64,000 nt of DNA from an uncultured Brevundimonas sp. (GCF_937863155.1 NZ_CALMFB010000025.1:1-64000), one strand, 5' to 3'; shown: positions 1 to 8,998, numbered from the stretch's first letter. Translations and numbers: made by a program. Notes: generated by a model from the sequence alone, not told the origin.

Positions 1-62
1 TCTTCGTGCAACGGATCAAGGGCCTGCTGGAACACCCGGCGACGCTGTGGATGGGCGTGTGA
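1..62 (+). CDS. C-terminal end of a 2-oxoacid dehydrogenase E2 (dihydrolipoyl acyltransferase), partial
   Basis: The window opens inside a plus-strand gene in the frame beginning at base 3. Its last 19 residues contain VQRIKGLLEHPATLW and end at TGA 60-62. This pattern (a basic helix followed by LLE-P-A-L) is the usual C-terminus of lipoate-dependent E2 acyltransferases, and the wording is closer to branched-chain E2 than to succinyl E2. The position just upstream of lpdA supports the call, because E2 and the E3 dihydrolipoyl dehydrogenase are often co-transcribed. The catalytic and lipoyl domains lie outside the window, so the substrate class remains open. Confidence 0.6.
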   Translation, partial: FVQRIKGLLEHPATLWMGV

Positions 63-337
63 TGGACGCCATCTTAGTCGTATTTCTAGGCTGCCTGCTC
101 GACCCGGTCCGTCTCATTCCCAGCTTTTTTGCGGGCGCGATGGTCCAATCTTGGAAGGGCGTCTGGATCGCCACGACCATCATCGCGGCTTTGATGATCG
201 GGCTTGCATTCGGCCTCGGCGCTAATCCGAACCTCATTCTCGGGCCGCTCGCAACACTCGCCACTATCGCCGGCATTTTTGCAGTCAAGACGCGCGTCAA
301 GAGGTCGAAGAACCCCCAACGTGATGTAGCCCAATGA
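62..337 (+). CDS. Small membrane protein between E2 and Lpd
   Basis: This 91-residue protein starts at the ATG overlapping the E2 stop (TGATG) and ends in an ATGA overlap with lpdA, so the three genes are very probably translated as one operon. A GTG 15 bases upstream is in frame, but the overlapping ATG is preferred. Hydrophobic stretches at about residues 2-25, 33-52 and 55-75 suggest two or three membrane segments, followed by a basic tail rich in Lys and Arg. I do not recognise the family. Its position in the operon suggests a link to the dehydrogenase complex, or simply hitch-hiking; the sequence does not decide. Confidence 0.75.
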   Translation: MDAILVVFLGCLLDPVRLIPSFFAGAMVQSWKGVWIATTIIAALMIGLAFGLGANPNLILGPLATLATIAGIFAVKTRVKRSKNPQRDVAQ

Positions 338-1734
338 CCACCCAATCTCTCACCACCAAAGTCCTCATCATCGGCGCCGGGACCGGCGGCTATGTCGCGG
401 GCATCCGTTGCGGCCAGCTGGGGCTGGAGACCGTGCTGGTCGATGCGTCCGAGGGGCTGGGCGGGACCTGCCTGAACGTCGGCTGCATTCCGTCCAAGGC
501 GGTGATCCACGCGGCCAACAAGTTCGAGACCGTGGCCAAGGCGGCGAACGGCGGGACGCTGGGCATCACGGCGTCCAAGCCGTCGGTTGATCTGAAACAG
601 ACGGTCGAGTGGAAGAACGGGATCGTCAAAAAGCTGAACGCCGGGGTCGCGGGCCTGCTGAAGAAGGCCAAGGTCAAGGTCATCAAGGGCTGGGCGACCT
701 TCTCGGACGCCAAGACCTGCACCGTCAAAACCGATGACGGCGAGATCACGATAAGCGCCGAACACGTCATCCTGGCCACGGGGTCGGAGCCGGTCGAACT
801 GCCCTTCCTGCCGTTCGGCGGCGACGTCATCTCCTCGACCGAGGCCCTGTCGCTCGACAAGGTTCCTGGGAAACTCGTGGTCGTCGGCGGCGGCTATATC
901 GGGCTGGAGCTGGGCATCGCCTACCGCAAGCTGGGCGCCGAGGTCACGGTGGTCGAAATGGCCGAGCGCATCCTGCCGCTCTACGACAAGGCCCTGACCG
1001 ATCCCGTCGCCAAATGGATGGAGAAGCATGGCGTCACCCTGATGCTGGGCGCCAAGGCCGGCGGCTTCGAAAAGGGCCAACTGAACGTCACCGACAAGGA
1101 CGGCCAGGCCGTCAAGCTCAAGGCCGACAAGGTTCTGGTCACCGTCGGCCGCCGTCCGCGCACCAAGGGCTGGGGACTGGAGAACATGGGCGTGGCCATG
1201 GCCGGGCCGTTCGTGAAGATCGACGACCTCTGCGCCACCAGCATGAAGAACGTCTGGGCCATCGGCGACCTGACCGGCGAACCCATGCTGGCCCACAAGG
1301 GTTCGGCCCAGGGCGAGGTGGTGGCCGAAATCATCGCCGGCCATGACCGCCGGTTCGATCCGGTGACCATCGCGGCCGTCTGTTTCACCGAGCCGGAGAT
1401 CGTCTCGTCCGGCCTGGGTCCGAACGATGTCGAGGGCCGCGACGACGTGATCCAGGCGGTCTTTCCCCTGATGGCCATCGGCCGCGCCCTGGCCATCGAG
1501 GCGGGCGACGACGGCGGCTTCGTGCGGGTGATCGCGTCCAAGACCGACCACCGCCTGCTGGGCGTCCAGGCCGTGGGCCAGCACGTGTCGGAACTGTCCA
1601 ACAGCTTCGCCCAGATGCTGGAGATGGGGGCGGTGCTGGAGGATGTGGCCGGCGTCATCCACGTCCACCCGACCCTGGGCGAGGCCTTCCACGAGGCGTC
1701 CCTGCGCGCCCTGGGCCACGCCATCCACATCTGA
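334..1734 (+). CDS. lpdA: Dihydrolipoyl dehydrogenase (E3)
   Basis: This flavoprotein reoxidises dihydrolipoamide on the E2 subunit with NAD+ as acceptor. The 466-residue length is normal. The FAD-binding GAGTGGY motif is at residues 14-20. The redox disulfide motif GGTCLNVGCIPSK contains Cys46 and Cys51. The NAD-binding VVGGGYIGLELG motif lies near residue 190. The C-terminal HPTLGE segment supplies the catalytic His445 and Glu450. The start overlaps the upstream small membrane protein by ATGA. Because it follows an E2 gene, it probably serves that complex, although one E3 often serves several. No key residue is missing. Confidence 0.97.
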   Translation: MTTQSLTTKVLIIGAGTGGYVAGIRCGQLGLETVLVDASEGLGGTCLNVGCIPSKAVIHAANKFETVAKAANGGTLGITASKPSVDLKQTVEWKNGIVKKLNAGVAGLLKKAKVKVIKGWATFSDAKTCTVKTDDGEITISAEHVILATGSEPVELPFLPFGGDVISSTEALSLDKVPGKLVVVGGGYIGLELGIAYRKLGAEVTVVEMAERILPLYDKALTDPVAKWMEKHGVTLMLGAKAGGFEKGQLNVTDKDGQAVKLKADKVLVTVGRRPRTKGWGLENMGVAMAGPFVKIDDLCATSMKNVWAIGDLTGEPMLAHKGSAQGEVVAEIIAGHDRRFDPVTIAAVCFTEPEIVSSGLGPNDVEGRDDVIQAVFPLMAIGRALAIEAGDDGGFVRVIASKTDHRLLGVQAVGQHVSELSNSFAQMLEMGAVLEDVAGVIHVHPTLGEAFHEASLRALGHAIHI

Positions 1735-1738
1735 CCAA

Positions 1739-1777
1739 ACGGCAATTGCCGTCGGGTATCTTAAGGCGATTTAAGAT
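1739..1777. promoter_or_regulatory. Two consecutive inverted repeats downstream of lpdA
   Basis: ACGGCAATTGCCGT (1739-1752) is a perfect 14-base palindrome just after the lpdA stop. It is followed by ATCTTAA (1758-1764), a 6-base spacer and TTAAGAT (1771-1777), a perfect inverted repeat. The second lies about 57 bases before the next start codon and could be an operator or part of a promoter. The TTAA spacing is 6, not the 7 of a CtrA box. The function is inferred from symmetry alone. Confidence 0.3.
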
Positions 1778-1833
1778 GATCCCGGCGCGGAAAGCCGCTT
1801 CCCTTACGGCAATGTCGAGGGGGAGAAACGGGC

Positions 1834-2943
1834 ATGACGAAGCGCGCATGGGGCTTGGCGGCTCTTATGCTGGGATTGAGCCTGGGCCAGGCCCAGGCCC
1901 AGGTTCAGGATCCTGACCGACCGTTCGACCCGCGCGAGTACCAGTCGCGGCTGCATGGCGAGAAGACGCAGATCCTGGTCCTGGGGTCGCCACACCTGTC
2001 AAACGCCGCCGAAGGGTTCGATCCGGCGGTGCTGGAGCCGGTGCTTGAACGGCTGGCGGCCTATGCGCCCGACGTCATCGTGATCGAGAATCTGTCGGGG
2101 GAATCGGTTCACGCCTTGCGGGCGTGGCGCGCCCTTTATCCCGGCGCGGCTGACATGTTCGGGCGGCATCTGCTGGTGGCCGCGGCCCTGGGCCAGTCCG
2201 GCACTGGGCTGGAGGTACCCGAGGCCGAGGCCGAGGCCCGGCGCCTTCTGCGCGAAGACTGGCCGCAAGCGCCGACCCCGGCCCAGCGCCGACGCCTGGC
2301 GGCCGTGCTGGCCTCGGCCGGCGACCTGTATTCGGCCTTGATCCAATGGTGGCGTCTGGACGCCAGCGAGCGCAAGCCGGGCGACGGCCTGGGGCGCGGC
2401 CTGGCCGACTATCTGGATCGCGTGGGGTCGGGGCGGAACGAATCGCACCTGATCGGCGCCCGGCTGGCGGCCCGATTGGGGCATGACCGCGTGCACGCCA
2501 GCGACGACCAGGCCTATGGCGATGTGGTCCAGCCCCGCGTCCAACTGCTGATGGACTTCATCGAACAGCCCGAGTTGCAGGCCGTGTTCAACGCCCCGGC
2601 CTTCCGCGATCCGGCGTCCTCGGCCCAGCGGATGACCACGGCCCAGGCGACGCTGGACATCTATCGCATGGTCAACAGCCCGCGCATCGGCCGGCTGGAC
2701 GCCGACACCCAATGGCTGACGATGATGGATCGTCCGTCACCGGAGAATATCGGCCGGTCCCAGGTCGCCGCCTGGGAGGCGCGCAATCTGCGCCAGGCGG
2801 GCAATATCCGCGAAGTCACGGCCCACCATCCCGGCGCGCGGGTTCTGGTCATCGTCGGCTATTCGCACAAGCCGTGGTTCGACGCCTATCTGTCCATGAT
2901 GTCGGACGTGCAGATGGTGGACGCCGAAACCGTACTGCGTTGA
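1834..2943 (+). CDS. Secreted DUF5694-like protein of unknown function
   Basis: This 369-residue protein has a clear signal peptide ending near AQAQA (residues 1-23), so it is exported. The mature part begins with a strand-turn motif ILVLGSPHLSN. It has VIVIENL around residue 75 and closes with VLVIVGYSHKPWF near residue 345. These conserved ends, with a His after the first strand and GYSH near the C-terminus, match the DUF5694 family, which resembles TraB-like hydrolase folds; that assignment is from memory. The gene stands alone, 99 bases after lpdA and convergent with thrS, whose end lies 4 bases away. The substrate is unknown. Confidence 0.75.
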   Translation: MTKRAWGLAALMLGLSLGQAQAQVQDPDRPFDPREYQSRLHGEKTQILVLGSPHLSNAAEGFDPAVLEPVLERLAAYAPDVIVIENLSGESVHALRAWRALYPGAADMFGRHLLVAAALGQSGTGLEVPEAEAEARRLLREDWPQAPTPAQRRRLAAVLASAGDLYSALIQWWRLDASERKPGDGLGRGLADYLDRVGSGRNESHLIGARLAARLGHDRVHASDDQAYGDVVQPRVQLLMDFIEQPELQAVFNAPAFRDPASSAQRMTTAQATLDIYRMVNSPRIGRLDADTQWLTMMDRPSPENIGRSQVAAWEARNLRQAGNIREVTAHHPGARVLVIVGYSHKPWFDAYLSMMSDVQMVDAETVLR

Positions 2944-2947
2944 CCGA

Positions 2948-4873
2948 TCAGGCGGGGCGCAGGTCCGGCGGGGTGGCCTCCAGCGTCAGGACGGCGATGG
3001 CCTCTTCGACGGTCAGCAGTTCCTGCGCCTGGCTGCCCAGACGGCGGATGGCGACCTTGCCTTCGGCGGCCTCGTTGCGGCCGACCACGGCGATGACCGG
3101 AACCTTGGCCACCGAGTGTTCGCGCACCTTGTAGCCGACCTTCTCGTTGCGCAGGTCGGTCTCGACCCGCAGGCCGGCGGCGCGGAACCTGGCGGCCACG
3201 TCCTCCGCATACGGATCGGCGTCCGAAGTGATGGTCGCCACCACGGCCTGCACCGGAGACAGCCACAGCGGGAAGGCCCCGGCGTAGTTCTCGATCATGA
3301 TGCCGATGAACCGCTCGAAGCTGCCCAGGATGGCCCGGTGCAGCATGACCGGCCGGTGCTTCTGGCCGTCTTCGGCGATGTATTCGGCGCCCAGGCGGTC
3401 GGGCAGCACATAGTCCAGCTGGATGGTGCCGCAGGTCCATTCGCGGCCGATGGCGTCCTTGACCACAAAGTCCAGCTTGGGCGCATAGAAGGCGCCGTCG
3501 CCCTCGGCGATCACCGGTTCGACGCCCGCCGCGCGGGCCGCTTCGGCCATCTGGGCCTCGGCCTTGTCCCAGAATTCGTCTGAACCGGCGCGGGTCTCGG
3601 GCCGGGTGGCCAGGTTGATGTAGGCCGTCTCCATGCCCAGGTCGGCGTGGACCGACCGGGCCAGTTCGATGAACCGCGCCGTCTCCTCGACGATCTGGTC
3701 CTCGCGGCAGAAGATGTGGGCGTCGTCCTGGGTGAAGCCGCGCACCCGCATCAGGCCGTGCAGGGCGCCCGACGGCTCATAGCGGTGGCAGGCGCCGAAC
3801 TCGGCCATGCGCAACGGCAGTTCGCGATACGACCGCTGGCCCTGATCGAAGATCTGGACGTGGCCGGGGCAGTTCATGGGCTTCAGGCTGAGGGTTTCGC
3901 CCTCGACCGTCTCGCACACGAACATATTGGGCCGGTATTTGTCCCAGTGGCCCGAGGCCTCCCAGAACTTCCGGTCCAGCACCTGGGGCGTCTTGACCTC
4001 GACATAGCCGGCGGCCGTCAGGCGGCGGCGCATATAGGCCTCGATCACCTGCCACAGCACCCAGCCCTTGGGGTGCCAGAAGACCATGCCGCGGCCTTCC
4101 TCCTGCATGTGGAACAGCTCCATGGCGCGGCCCAGCTTGCGGTGGTCGCGCTTCTCGGCCTCTTCCAGGCGGTGCAGATAGGCGTCCAGGTCCGCCTGAT
4201 TGGCCCAGGCGGTCGCATAGATGCGCTGAAGCTGGGGATTGCGGGCGTCGCCGCGCCAATAGGCCCCGGCCAGCTTGGTCAGCTTGAAGGCCTTGCCGAC
4301 GAATTTCGTCGTCGGGAAATGCGGCCCGCGGCACAGGTCCAGCCAGTTCCCGGTGCGATAGACGGTGATGGTCTCGCTCTCGGGCAGGTCGCGGATCAGC
4401 TCGGCCTTGAAGCTTTCGCCGATGGTTTCGAAATGGGCGATCGCCTCGTTCCGCTCCCAGACCTCGCGGACCAGCTTCTCGTCGCGGTCGACGATCTCGG
4501 CCATCCGCTTTTCGATGGCGGTGAAGTCGTCGGTCGAAAACGGCTCGTCGCGGGCGAAGTCGTAATAGAAGCCGTCTTCGATGGCCGGGCCGATGGTGAC
4601 CTGGGTTCCGGGGAACAGCTCCTGCACCGCCTGGGCCAGGATGTGGGCCGCGTCGTGGCGGATGGTCTCCAGCGCGTCAGGGTCTTCGCGGGTCAGCAGG
4701 CGGAAGTCGCCGCCGGTCTCCAGCGGCCGGTCCAGGTCGCGCTGCTGGCCGTTCAGTTCGACCAGGGCCACACGCTTGGCCAGGCTGGGCGAGATGGAGG
4801 CCGCCACGTCGCGGCCCGTGGCCGTGGCCGGGAACTGGCGCACGGCGCCGTCGGGAAACTTCAGGTCGATCAT
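2948..4873 (-). CDS. thrS: Threonyl-tRNA synthetase
   Basis: This class II synthetase charges tRNA-Thr and edits mischarged Ser. Its 641 residues show an N-terminal TGS domain (about 1-62). The editing domain carries [11 protein letters not shown] (near residue 74) and the zinc-like CRGPHFP motif (near residue 181). The catalytic core has the MNCPGH motif with its Cys and the later His ligands. A C-terminal anticodon-binding domain follows from about residue 535. The start ATG overlaps the stop of yidD by ATGA, so the two are translationally coupled. It converges with the DUF5694-like gene, with only 4 bases between. Confidence 0.98.
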   Translation of the reverse strand: MIDLKFPDGAVRQFPATATGRDVAASISPSLAKRVALVELNGQQRDLDRPLETGGDFRLLTREDPDALETIRHDAAHILAQAVQELFPGTQVTIGPAIEDGFYYDFARDEPFSTDDFTAIEKRMAEIVDRDEKLVREVWERNEAIAHFETIGESFKAELIRDLPESETITVYRTGNWLDLCRGPHFPTTKFVGKAFKLTKLAGAYWRGDARNPQLQRIYATAWANQADLDAYLHRLEEAEKRDHRKLGRAMELFHMQEEGRGMVFWHPKGWVLWQVIEAYMRRRLTAAGYVEVKTPQVLDRKFWEASGHWDKYRPNMFVCETVEGETLSLKPMNCPGHVQIFDQGQRSYRELPLRMAEFGACHRYEPSGALHGLMRVRGFTQDDAHIFCREDQIVEETARFIELARSVHADLGMETAYINLATRPETRAGSDEFWDKAEAQMAEAARAAGVEPVIAEGDGAFYAPKLDFVVKDAIGREWTCGTIQLDYVLPDRLGAEYIAEDGQKHRPVMLHRAILGSFERFIGIMIENYAGAFPLWLSPVQAVVATITSDADPYAEDVAARFRAAGLRVETDLRNEKVGYKVREHSVAKVPVIAVVGRNEAAEGKVAIRRLGSQAQELLTVEEAIAVLTLEATPPDLRPA

Positions 4874-5166
4874 CAGTCTGTCTTCACGGAGGGCGGCGGA
4901 ACGGGATCATAGCCCGACCCGCCCCAGGGGTGGCATTTACAGAGGCGCCGCACCGTCAGCCATCCCCCCCGCGCCGCGCCGTGCTGGATCAGCGCATCAC
5001 GCGCATAGTCCGAACAGGTCGGCAGGAATCGGCACGACTGGCCGATCAGGGGCGACAGCGTCAGCTTATAGGCCCGGTGGGCCGTGCGGACGCCGCGTTC
5101 ATAGAGAGAGCCGGTGCGGGCCATGTCGCCGGGCTTATCCCCCGCCGGGCCGGCCGGGGCAACCAT
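4873..5166 (-). CDS. yidD: Membrane protein insertion efficiency factor YidD
   Basis: YidD is a small amphipathic protein at the inner membrane that aids YidC-dependent insertion. The 97-residue sequence has the family signature: a basic amphipathic helix, then [21 protein letters not shown] with paired Cys, then [17 protein letters not shown]. The first ATG is at 5166. A second ATG at 5124 would give a length closer to typical YidD and cannot be excluded, since neither has a strong ribosome site. It sits between the IscU-like gene (7 bases upstream) and thrS (4-base overlap), suggesting one transcript. Confidence 0.93.
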   Translation of the reverse strand: MVAPAGPAGDKPGDMARTGSLYERGVRTAHRAYKLTLSPLIGQSCRFLPTCSDYARDALIQHGAARGGWLTVRRLCKCHPWGGSGYDPVPPPSVKTD

Positions 5167-5172
5167 CCGGGA

Positions 5173-5643
5173 TCACGCCGCGCCGGCGAGACTAGTTCGC
5201 GTGTCCGGCGCGCGGCGCGCCATCGCCTGCTCCACGGCTTCAAGTGTCGCCTCCACCGCCACCAGGGTGGAGGCGTGGCGGGCGGGATAGTCGGCGACCT
5301 GTTTCAGGGCGCGCAGGCCCTCGAACCGGCCGCTGGGGCCGTCGCCGCCGGATTTCAGCATGTCGATCATGGCGTCGCGGGCGGCGCGGATTTCCGCGAC
5401 ATCGGCGCCGATCACCGCCTGGCCCAGCACCCCCGCCGCTGCCTGGCCCAGGGCGCAGGCCTTGACCTCCTGGGCGAAGGTTTCGATCTGCCCGGCGCCG
5501 TCCAGGGTCACATCGACTACGGCGCGCGATCCGCACAGCTTGGCCACGCGCTCGCCCGTGCCGTGCGGGGCGGCAAGGCGGCCCGCATGCGGCATGTTGG
5601 CCGCCAGCGCCAGGATGCGCGCGCTGTACAGGTCGTCGATCAT
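5173..5643 (-). CDS. IscU/NifU-N-like iron-sulfur scaffold-family protein lacking the third cysteine
   Basis: The 156-residue sequence fits the IscU/NifU N-terminal fold that carries nascent Fe-S clusters. It begins IDDLYS, has Cys37 in KLCGS and Cys63 in VKACALGQ, matching the first two IscU ligand cysteines. The position that in IscU reads H-C-S is H-A-S here (Ala124), so the third cysteine ligand is missing. An alphaproteobacterial subgroup of such stand-alone scaffold-like proteins is common, and whether they hold clusters is unclear. It heads a probable operon with yidD and thrS. It also has an Ala/Arg-rich tail after residue 135. Confidence 0.85.
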   Translation of the reverse strand: MIDDLYSARILALAANMPHAGRLAAPHGTGERVAKLCGSRAVVDVTLDGAGQIETFAQEVKACALGQAAAGVLGQAVIGADVAEIRAARDAMIDMLKSGGDGPSGRFEGLRALKQVADYPARHASTLVAVEATLEAVEQAMARRAPDTRTSLAGAA

Positions 5644-5677
5644 GGCCGGAACATAGGCGATGGCGCCCCGAAACGGG

Positions 5678-5714
5678 AGGCCCCTATTGCAGGGAAGCCC
5701 CCTACTGCAGAGAG
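5678..5714. repeat. Imperfect tandem 17-18 base duplication
   Basis: Two adjacent copies of roughly AGGCCCCTATTGCAGGG are visible. The downstream copy contains the last codons and stop of the TPR gene. The upstream copy lies in the short gap before the IscU-like gene. It looks like a small local duplication. Confidence 0.55.
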
Positions 5715-6523
5715 GCCCAGGTGCGGGCCGTGTCGGCGACGGGCGCCGCGCGCGCTTCCTGCAGCCGCGCGTTCAGCCATTGCAGGTTGCGGTCGGCCGC
5801 CTCGGGCGGCAGGTCGCGGCGCAGCATCTGTTCCGCCTCGGCCGTCTTGCCCTGCAGGCCCAGCACCATGGCCAGGTTCAGCCGGGTCTTCAGCGTCGCC
5901 TCGGGGCGGGCGACGGCCCGGCGCAGCAGGGTCTCGGCCGACGCCGCCTCGCCCGAGGCGGCCAGAGCCATGGCGGCGTTGGTCAGGATGGAGGGATTGT
6001 CGGGCGACAGGCGCAGGCCCTCGTTCCAGGCGGCGCGGGCGTCGTCGGTGCGACGCACCTGCTGATAGGCCACGCCCAGCAGCGACAGGGGCCGCCAGTC
6101 GTCTGGCGCCAGGCCACGCGCCTTCTCCAGCGCGGCGATGCCATAGAAGGCCTGGCCCCGCGCGATATGGGCGCGCCCGGCCAGCATCAGGGCGTCGACA
6201 TTGTCGGGCTGCAGCACCAGCATCCGCTGGGCCGCATCGACCGCCTGGTCGTTGGCCCCCATCTCCAGCAGAGCCTGGGTCAGCTTGACCCCCGCCTCGG
6301 CGTCGGCGGGATTGATCTCATGCTGCGCGGCCCAGAAGACCGAGCGCGACAGCGGGTCCATGCGGTCATAGGCGGCCCGCTCCTGGGCGCCGGCCGGCGC
6401 GCGCGGCGCGGGCGCGGGCTGGGCGGCAGGCTGGGCGGCCGCAGGCGGCTGCTGGGCCAGGGCCGGGGCGGCGATCATCATCAGCCCGGCGACGGTTGCG
6501 AGATGAAGGGCGGTGCGCGACAT
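5702..6523 (-). CDS. Exported tetratricopeptide-repeat protein
   Basis: This protein of 273 residues starts at the ATG at 6523, which gives a good signal peptide ending in APALAQ. An upstream ATT/ATG extension would bury that signal and is rejected. After an Ala/Pro/Gln-rich linker (to about residue 55) come at least three to four TPR-like helical pairs, seen in segments such as AEAGVKLTQALLEMGANDQA and NPSILTNAAMALAASGEAAS. It resembles the Flp-pilus-associated TPR proteins of alphaproteobacteria, but no tad genes are nearby, so this is only suggestive. It probably acts as a periplasmic protein-interaction scaffold. Confidence 0.85.
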   Translation of the reverse strand: MSRTALHLATVAGLMMIAAPALAQQPPAAAQPAAQPAPAPRAPAGAQERAAYDRMDPLSRSVFWAAQHEINPADAEAGVKLTQALLEMGANDQAVDAAQRMLVLQPDNVDALMLAGRAHIARGQAFYGIAALEKARGLAPDDWRPLSLLGVAYQQVRRTDDARAAWNEGLRLSPDNPSILTNAAMALAASGEAASAETLLRRAVARPEATLKTRLNLAMVLGLQGKTAEAEQMLRRDLPPEAADRNLQWLNARLQEARAAPVADTARTWASLQ

Positions 6524-6618
6524 GGGGGGATGATCCTGACGATCCGGCGGTCGCGTTAAGAATCGCCCGCCCGCGTCAATCACTGGTTAACGACCGACCG
6601 GTCCGAAAGGCTGTCTGC

Positions 6619-8013
6619 ATGAGCGCCCACGCCCCCGTCCTGATCCCCGCCGATGCCGCCGAAGCGGCCGACGCCACACCCGTCCGTTTCCTGGGCGCCC
6701 AGGCGCCGATCCCGGCCGATGTCGCCGCCTGGGCCGGGCTGAACGCCTTTGCCGGCAAGGCCGGGCAGATGCTGCTGGTCCCCGGCGCGGGCGGCGGGTT
6801 GGATCAGGTGCTGGTCGGAACGGGCAAGGCGTTCGACCCCCAGGCCGTGCGCGCCCTGGCCGGAAAACTGCCGACCGGCCTTTATCGGCTGGAACTGGCG
6901 GGCGATGAGGCCGCGCCCGCCGCCCTGGCCTTCGCCCTGGGGGCCTATGTGTTCGATCGCTACAAGGACCGGTCCGAGCGTCCGCGTCCGCGTCTGGTCG
7001 CGCCGCCGGAACTGGATGTGGCCGAGGCCCTGCGCATCGTCGCCGCCTGCGATCTGGCGCGCGAGATGATCGACACCCCGGCCGCCGACATGGGGCCGCT
7101 GCAGATCGAGACCATCGCCCGCGAGATCGCCGAGGCGCACGGGGCGGCCTTCACCGTCGTCACCGGCGACGACCTGCTGGAGCAGAACTATCCGGCCGTC
7201 CACGCCGTGGGCCGCGCCGCCGCCCCGCACCGGGCGCCGCGCCTGATCGAGATCGGCTGGAACCTGGATCGGACCGACGCCCCCCTGGTGGCCCTGGTGG
7301 GCAAGGGGGTGGTGTTCGACACCGGCGGTCTAGACCTGAAGGCCGCCGCGGGCATGCGGTTCATGAAGAAGGACATGGGCGGGTCGGCGCACGTCCTGGC
7401 CCTGGCGCGGCTGGTGATGCAGGCGGACCTGCCGGTGCGGCTGGTGGTGCTGGTCGCTGCGGTCGAGAATGCGGTGTCGGGCGACGCCTTCCGCCCCGGC
7501 GACATCCTGTCGAGCCGCAAGGGCCTGACGATCGAGGTCGGCAACACCGACGCCGAGGGGCGTCTGATCCTGGCCGACGCCCTGACGCGGGCGGCCGAGC
7601 ATGGGCCGGACCTGACGCTGGACTACGCCACCCTGACCGGGGCGGCGCGCATCGCCCTGGGGCCGGAGCTGCCGCCCCTGTTCACCGACGACGAAGCCCT
7701 GGCGCGCGACTTGCTGGCGGCGGCGGGGCGGGTGGGCGATCCCCTGTGGCGCATGCCGCTGTGGCCCGGCTATCGCGCCGCCCTGGACAGCGAGATCGCC
7801 GACACCAAGAACGATTCCGCCGCCTGGGCCCAGGCGGGCTGCGTCACCGCCGCCCTGTTCCTGCAGAAATTCGCGCCGACGACCGGCGCCTGGGCGCACC
7901 TGGACGTGTTCGGCTGGAACCCCAAGGCCGGGCCGGGCCGCCCCGAGGGGGCCGAGGTCTATGGCGTGCGCGCCGCCTACGCCATGCTGAAGGCGAGGTA
8001 CGCGAAGGCGTGA
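6619..8013 (+). CDS. M17-family leucyl aminopeptidase
   Basis: This cytosolic di-metal aminopeptidase removes N-terminal residues from peptides. Of 464 residues, the C-terminal two thirds carry the M17 active site. GKGVVFDTGGLDLK and the following MKKDMGGSAHVL supply metal ligands. NTDAEGRL is the family signature with the catalytic Arg. The N-terminal domain (to about residue 150) is less conserved, as usual. The ATG at 6619 is chosen because the longer frame runs into the upstream divergent promoter. A strong hairpin follows the stop at 8024-8048. The next gene, an NlpC/P60 hydrolase, is often found beside this peptidase in Caulobacterales (recalled). Confidence 0.95.
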   Translation: MSAHAPVLIPADAAEAADATPVRFLGAQAPIPADVAAWAGLNAFAGKAGQMLLVPGAGGGLDQVLVGTGKAFDPQAVRALAGKLPTGLYRLELAGDEAAPAALAFALGAYVFDRYKDRSERPRPRLVAPPELDVAEALRIVAACDLAREMIDTPAADMGPLQIETIAREIAEAHGAAFTVVTGDDLLEQNYPAVHAVGRAAAPHRAPRLIEIGWNLDRTDAPLVALVGKGVVFDTGGLDLKAAAGMRFMKKDMGGSAHVLALARLVMQADLPVRLVVLVAAVENAVSGDAFRPGDILSSRKGLTIEVGNTDAEGRLILADALTRAAEHGPDLTLDYATLTGAARIALGPELPPLFTDDEALARDLLAAAGRVGDPLWRMPLWPGYRAALDSEIADTKNDSAAWAQAGCVTAALFLQKFAPTTGAWAHLDVFGWNPKAGPGRPEGAEVYGVRAAYAMLKARYAKA

Positions 8014-8023
8014 CGCTTTTCTT

Positions 8024-8048
8024 CTCCCTCCCCACAAGGGGGAGGGAG
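8024..8048 (+). terminator. Strong hairpin after the M17 gene
   Basis: CTCCCTCCCC and GGGGAGGGAG form a perfect 10-base stem with loop ACAAG, 11 bases after the stop codon. No long T-run follows, so it may be a terminator or one of the GC-rich palindromes scattered in these genomes. Confidence 0.5.
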
Positions 8049-8134
8049 AATCGGCGCCCGTTCTCGTTTTGCTGTTAACGGGACTCTAGGGCCTGGCATG
8101 TCACGGTGCCGTCTCAACCGGACGAGCCTTTCGT

Positions 8135-8998
8135 TTGACCGACGTTTCCGCCCTGATCCCTGCGCGCCCTCTGGCGCGGCCCGACCTGGCCGAACAGGCG
8201 GTCGAAGGGCTGGTGCGCGCCACCGCCTATCGGCCCACGACCGGCTTCCAGATCGTCACGCCCCAGGCCGAGGTGCGCGACGGGTCGGATCCCGACGCCG
8301 CCCGGATCAGCGAAATCGTGTTCGGCGAAGCCTTCGACGTGCTGGAAAGCCGCGGGCCGCGCGCCTGGGGCCGCGCCCGCCGCGACGGGGCCGTGGGCTG
8401 GATCGACCGCGCGGCCCTGGGGCCGGTGGCGGCGCCCGACGCCCGCATCAACGCCCCGCGCACCCCGGTGCGCCGCACCGCATCGCCCGAAGCCGAGGTG
8501 GTGCTGACCCTGCCGTGGAACGCCCTGGTGCAGACGCGCGCCCGGCGTGACGGCTTCATCGAAATCGTCGGCGCGGGCTGGGTCGAAGAGGCGGTCGTGG
8601 CGTCATTCGGCGTGTTCGACGCCGATCCCGCCACGGCGGCCGAGCGCCTGCTGGGAACGCCGCATGTTCTGGGCGGGCGCACGGATCGCGCAACCGACTG
8701 TTCCGGCCTGGTTCAGCAGGCCCTGACCGCCTGCGGCCTGCCGGGCGCCCGCTATACGCCCGATCAGGCCCTGTTGGGCCGCGCGGTGGATGCGGACCAG
8801 GCACGGCGCGGCGATCTGGTGCTGTGGCTCAAGCCGGGCCTGGCGACCTGGGGCGGCCATTCGGCCCTTCTGTACGACGCCGACCATGTGATCCACGCCA
8901 CGGGCCATGCCGGCGCGGTGGTTGTCGAACCGCTGGTCCAGGCCAGGGCTCGTTACGCCGACGACGGCTTCTCTTCACCGATGTGCCGCCGGGTCTGA
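8135..8998 (+). CDS. NlpC/P60 peptidoglycan endopeptidase with SH3-like domains (C40)
   Basis: This 287-residue protein probably cleaves D-Glu to diamino-acid links in peptidoglycan peptides. Two SH3-like segments span about residues 30-150. The C40 domain follows, with the catalytic Cys in RATDCSGLVQ (near residue 189) and the catalytic His in WGGHSALLYD (near residue 250). The start is TTG at 8135, with little ribosome-site support. No signal peptide is visible, as in the YgjB-like C40 proteins that follow leucyl aminopeptidases. Its stop codon lies in the loop of a hairpin (8988-9004). Confidence 0.9.
   Translation: MTDVSALIPARPLARPDLAEQAVEGLVRATAYRPTTGFQIVTPQAEVRDGSDPDAARISEIVFGEAFDVLESRGPRAWGRARRDGAVGWIDRAALGPVAAPDARINAPRTPVRRTASPEAEVVLTLPWNALVQTRARRDGFIEIVGAGWVEEAVVASFGVFDADPATAAERLLGTPHVLGGRTDRATDCSGLVQQALTACGLPGARYTPDQALLGRAVDADQARRGDLVLWLKPGLATWGGHSALLYDADHVIHATGHAGAVVVEPLVQARARYADDGFSSPMCRRV

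Noticed and set aside
16..1728. Long minus-strand frame (570 codons) opposite lpdA
   Set aside because: It is the antisense shadow of lpdA in high-GC DNA; it is His/Asp/Gly-rich, has no family motifs, and lpdA is certain.
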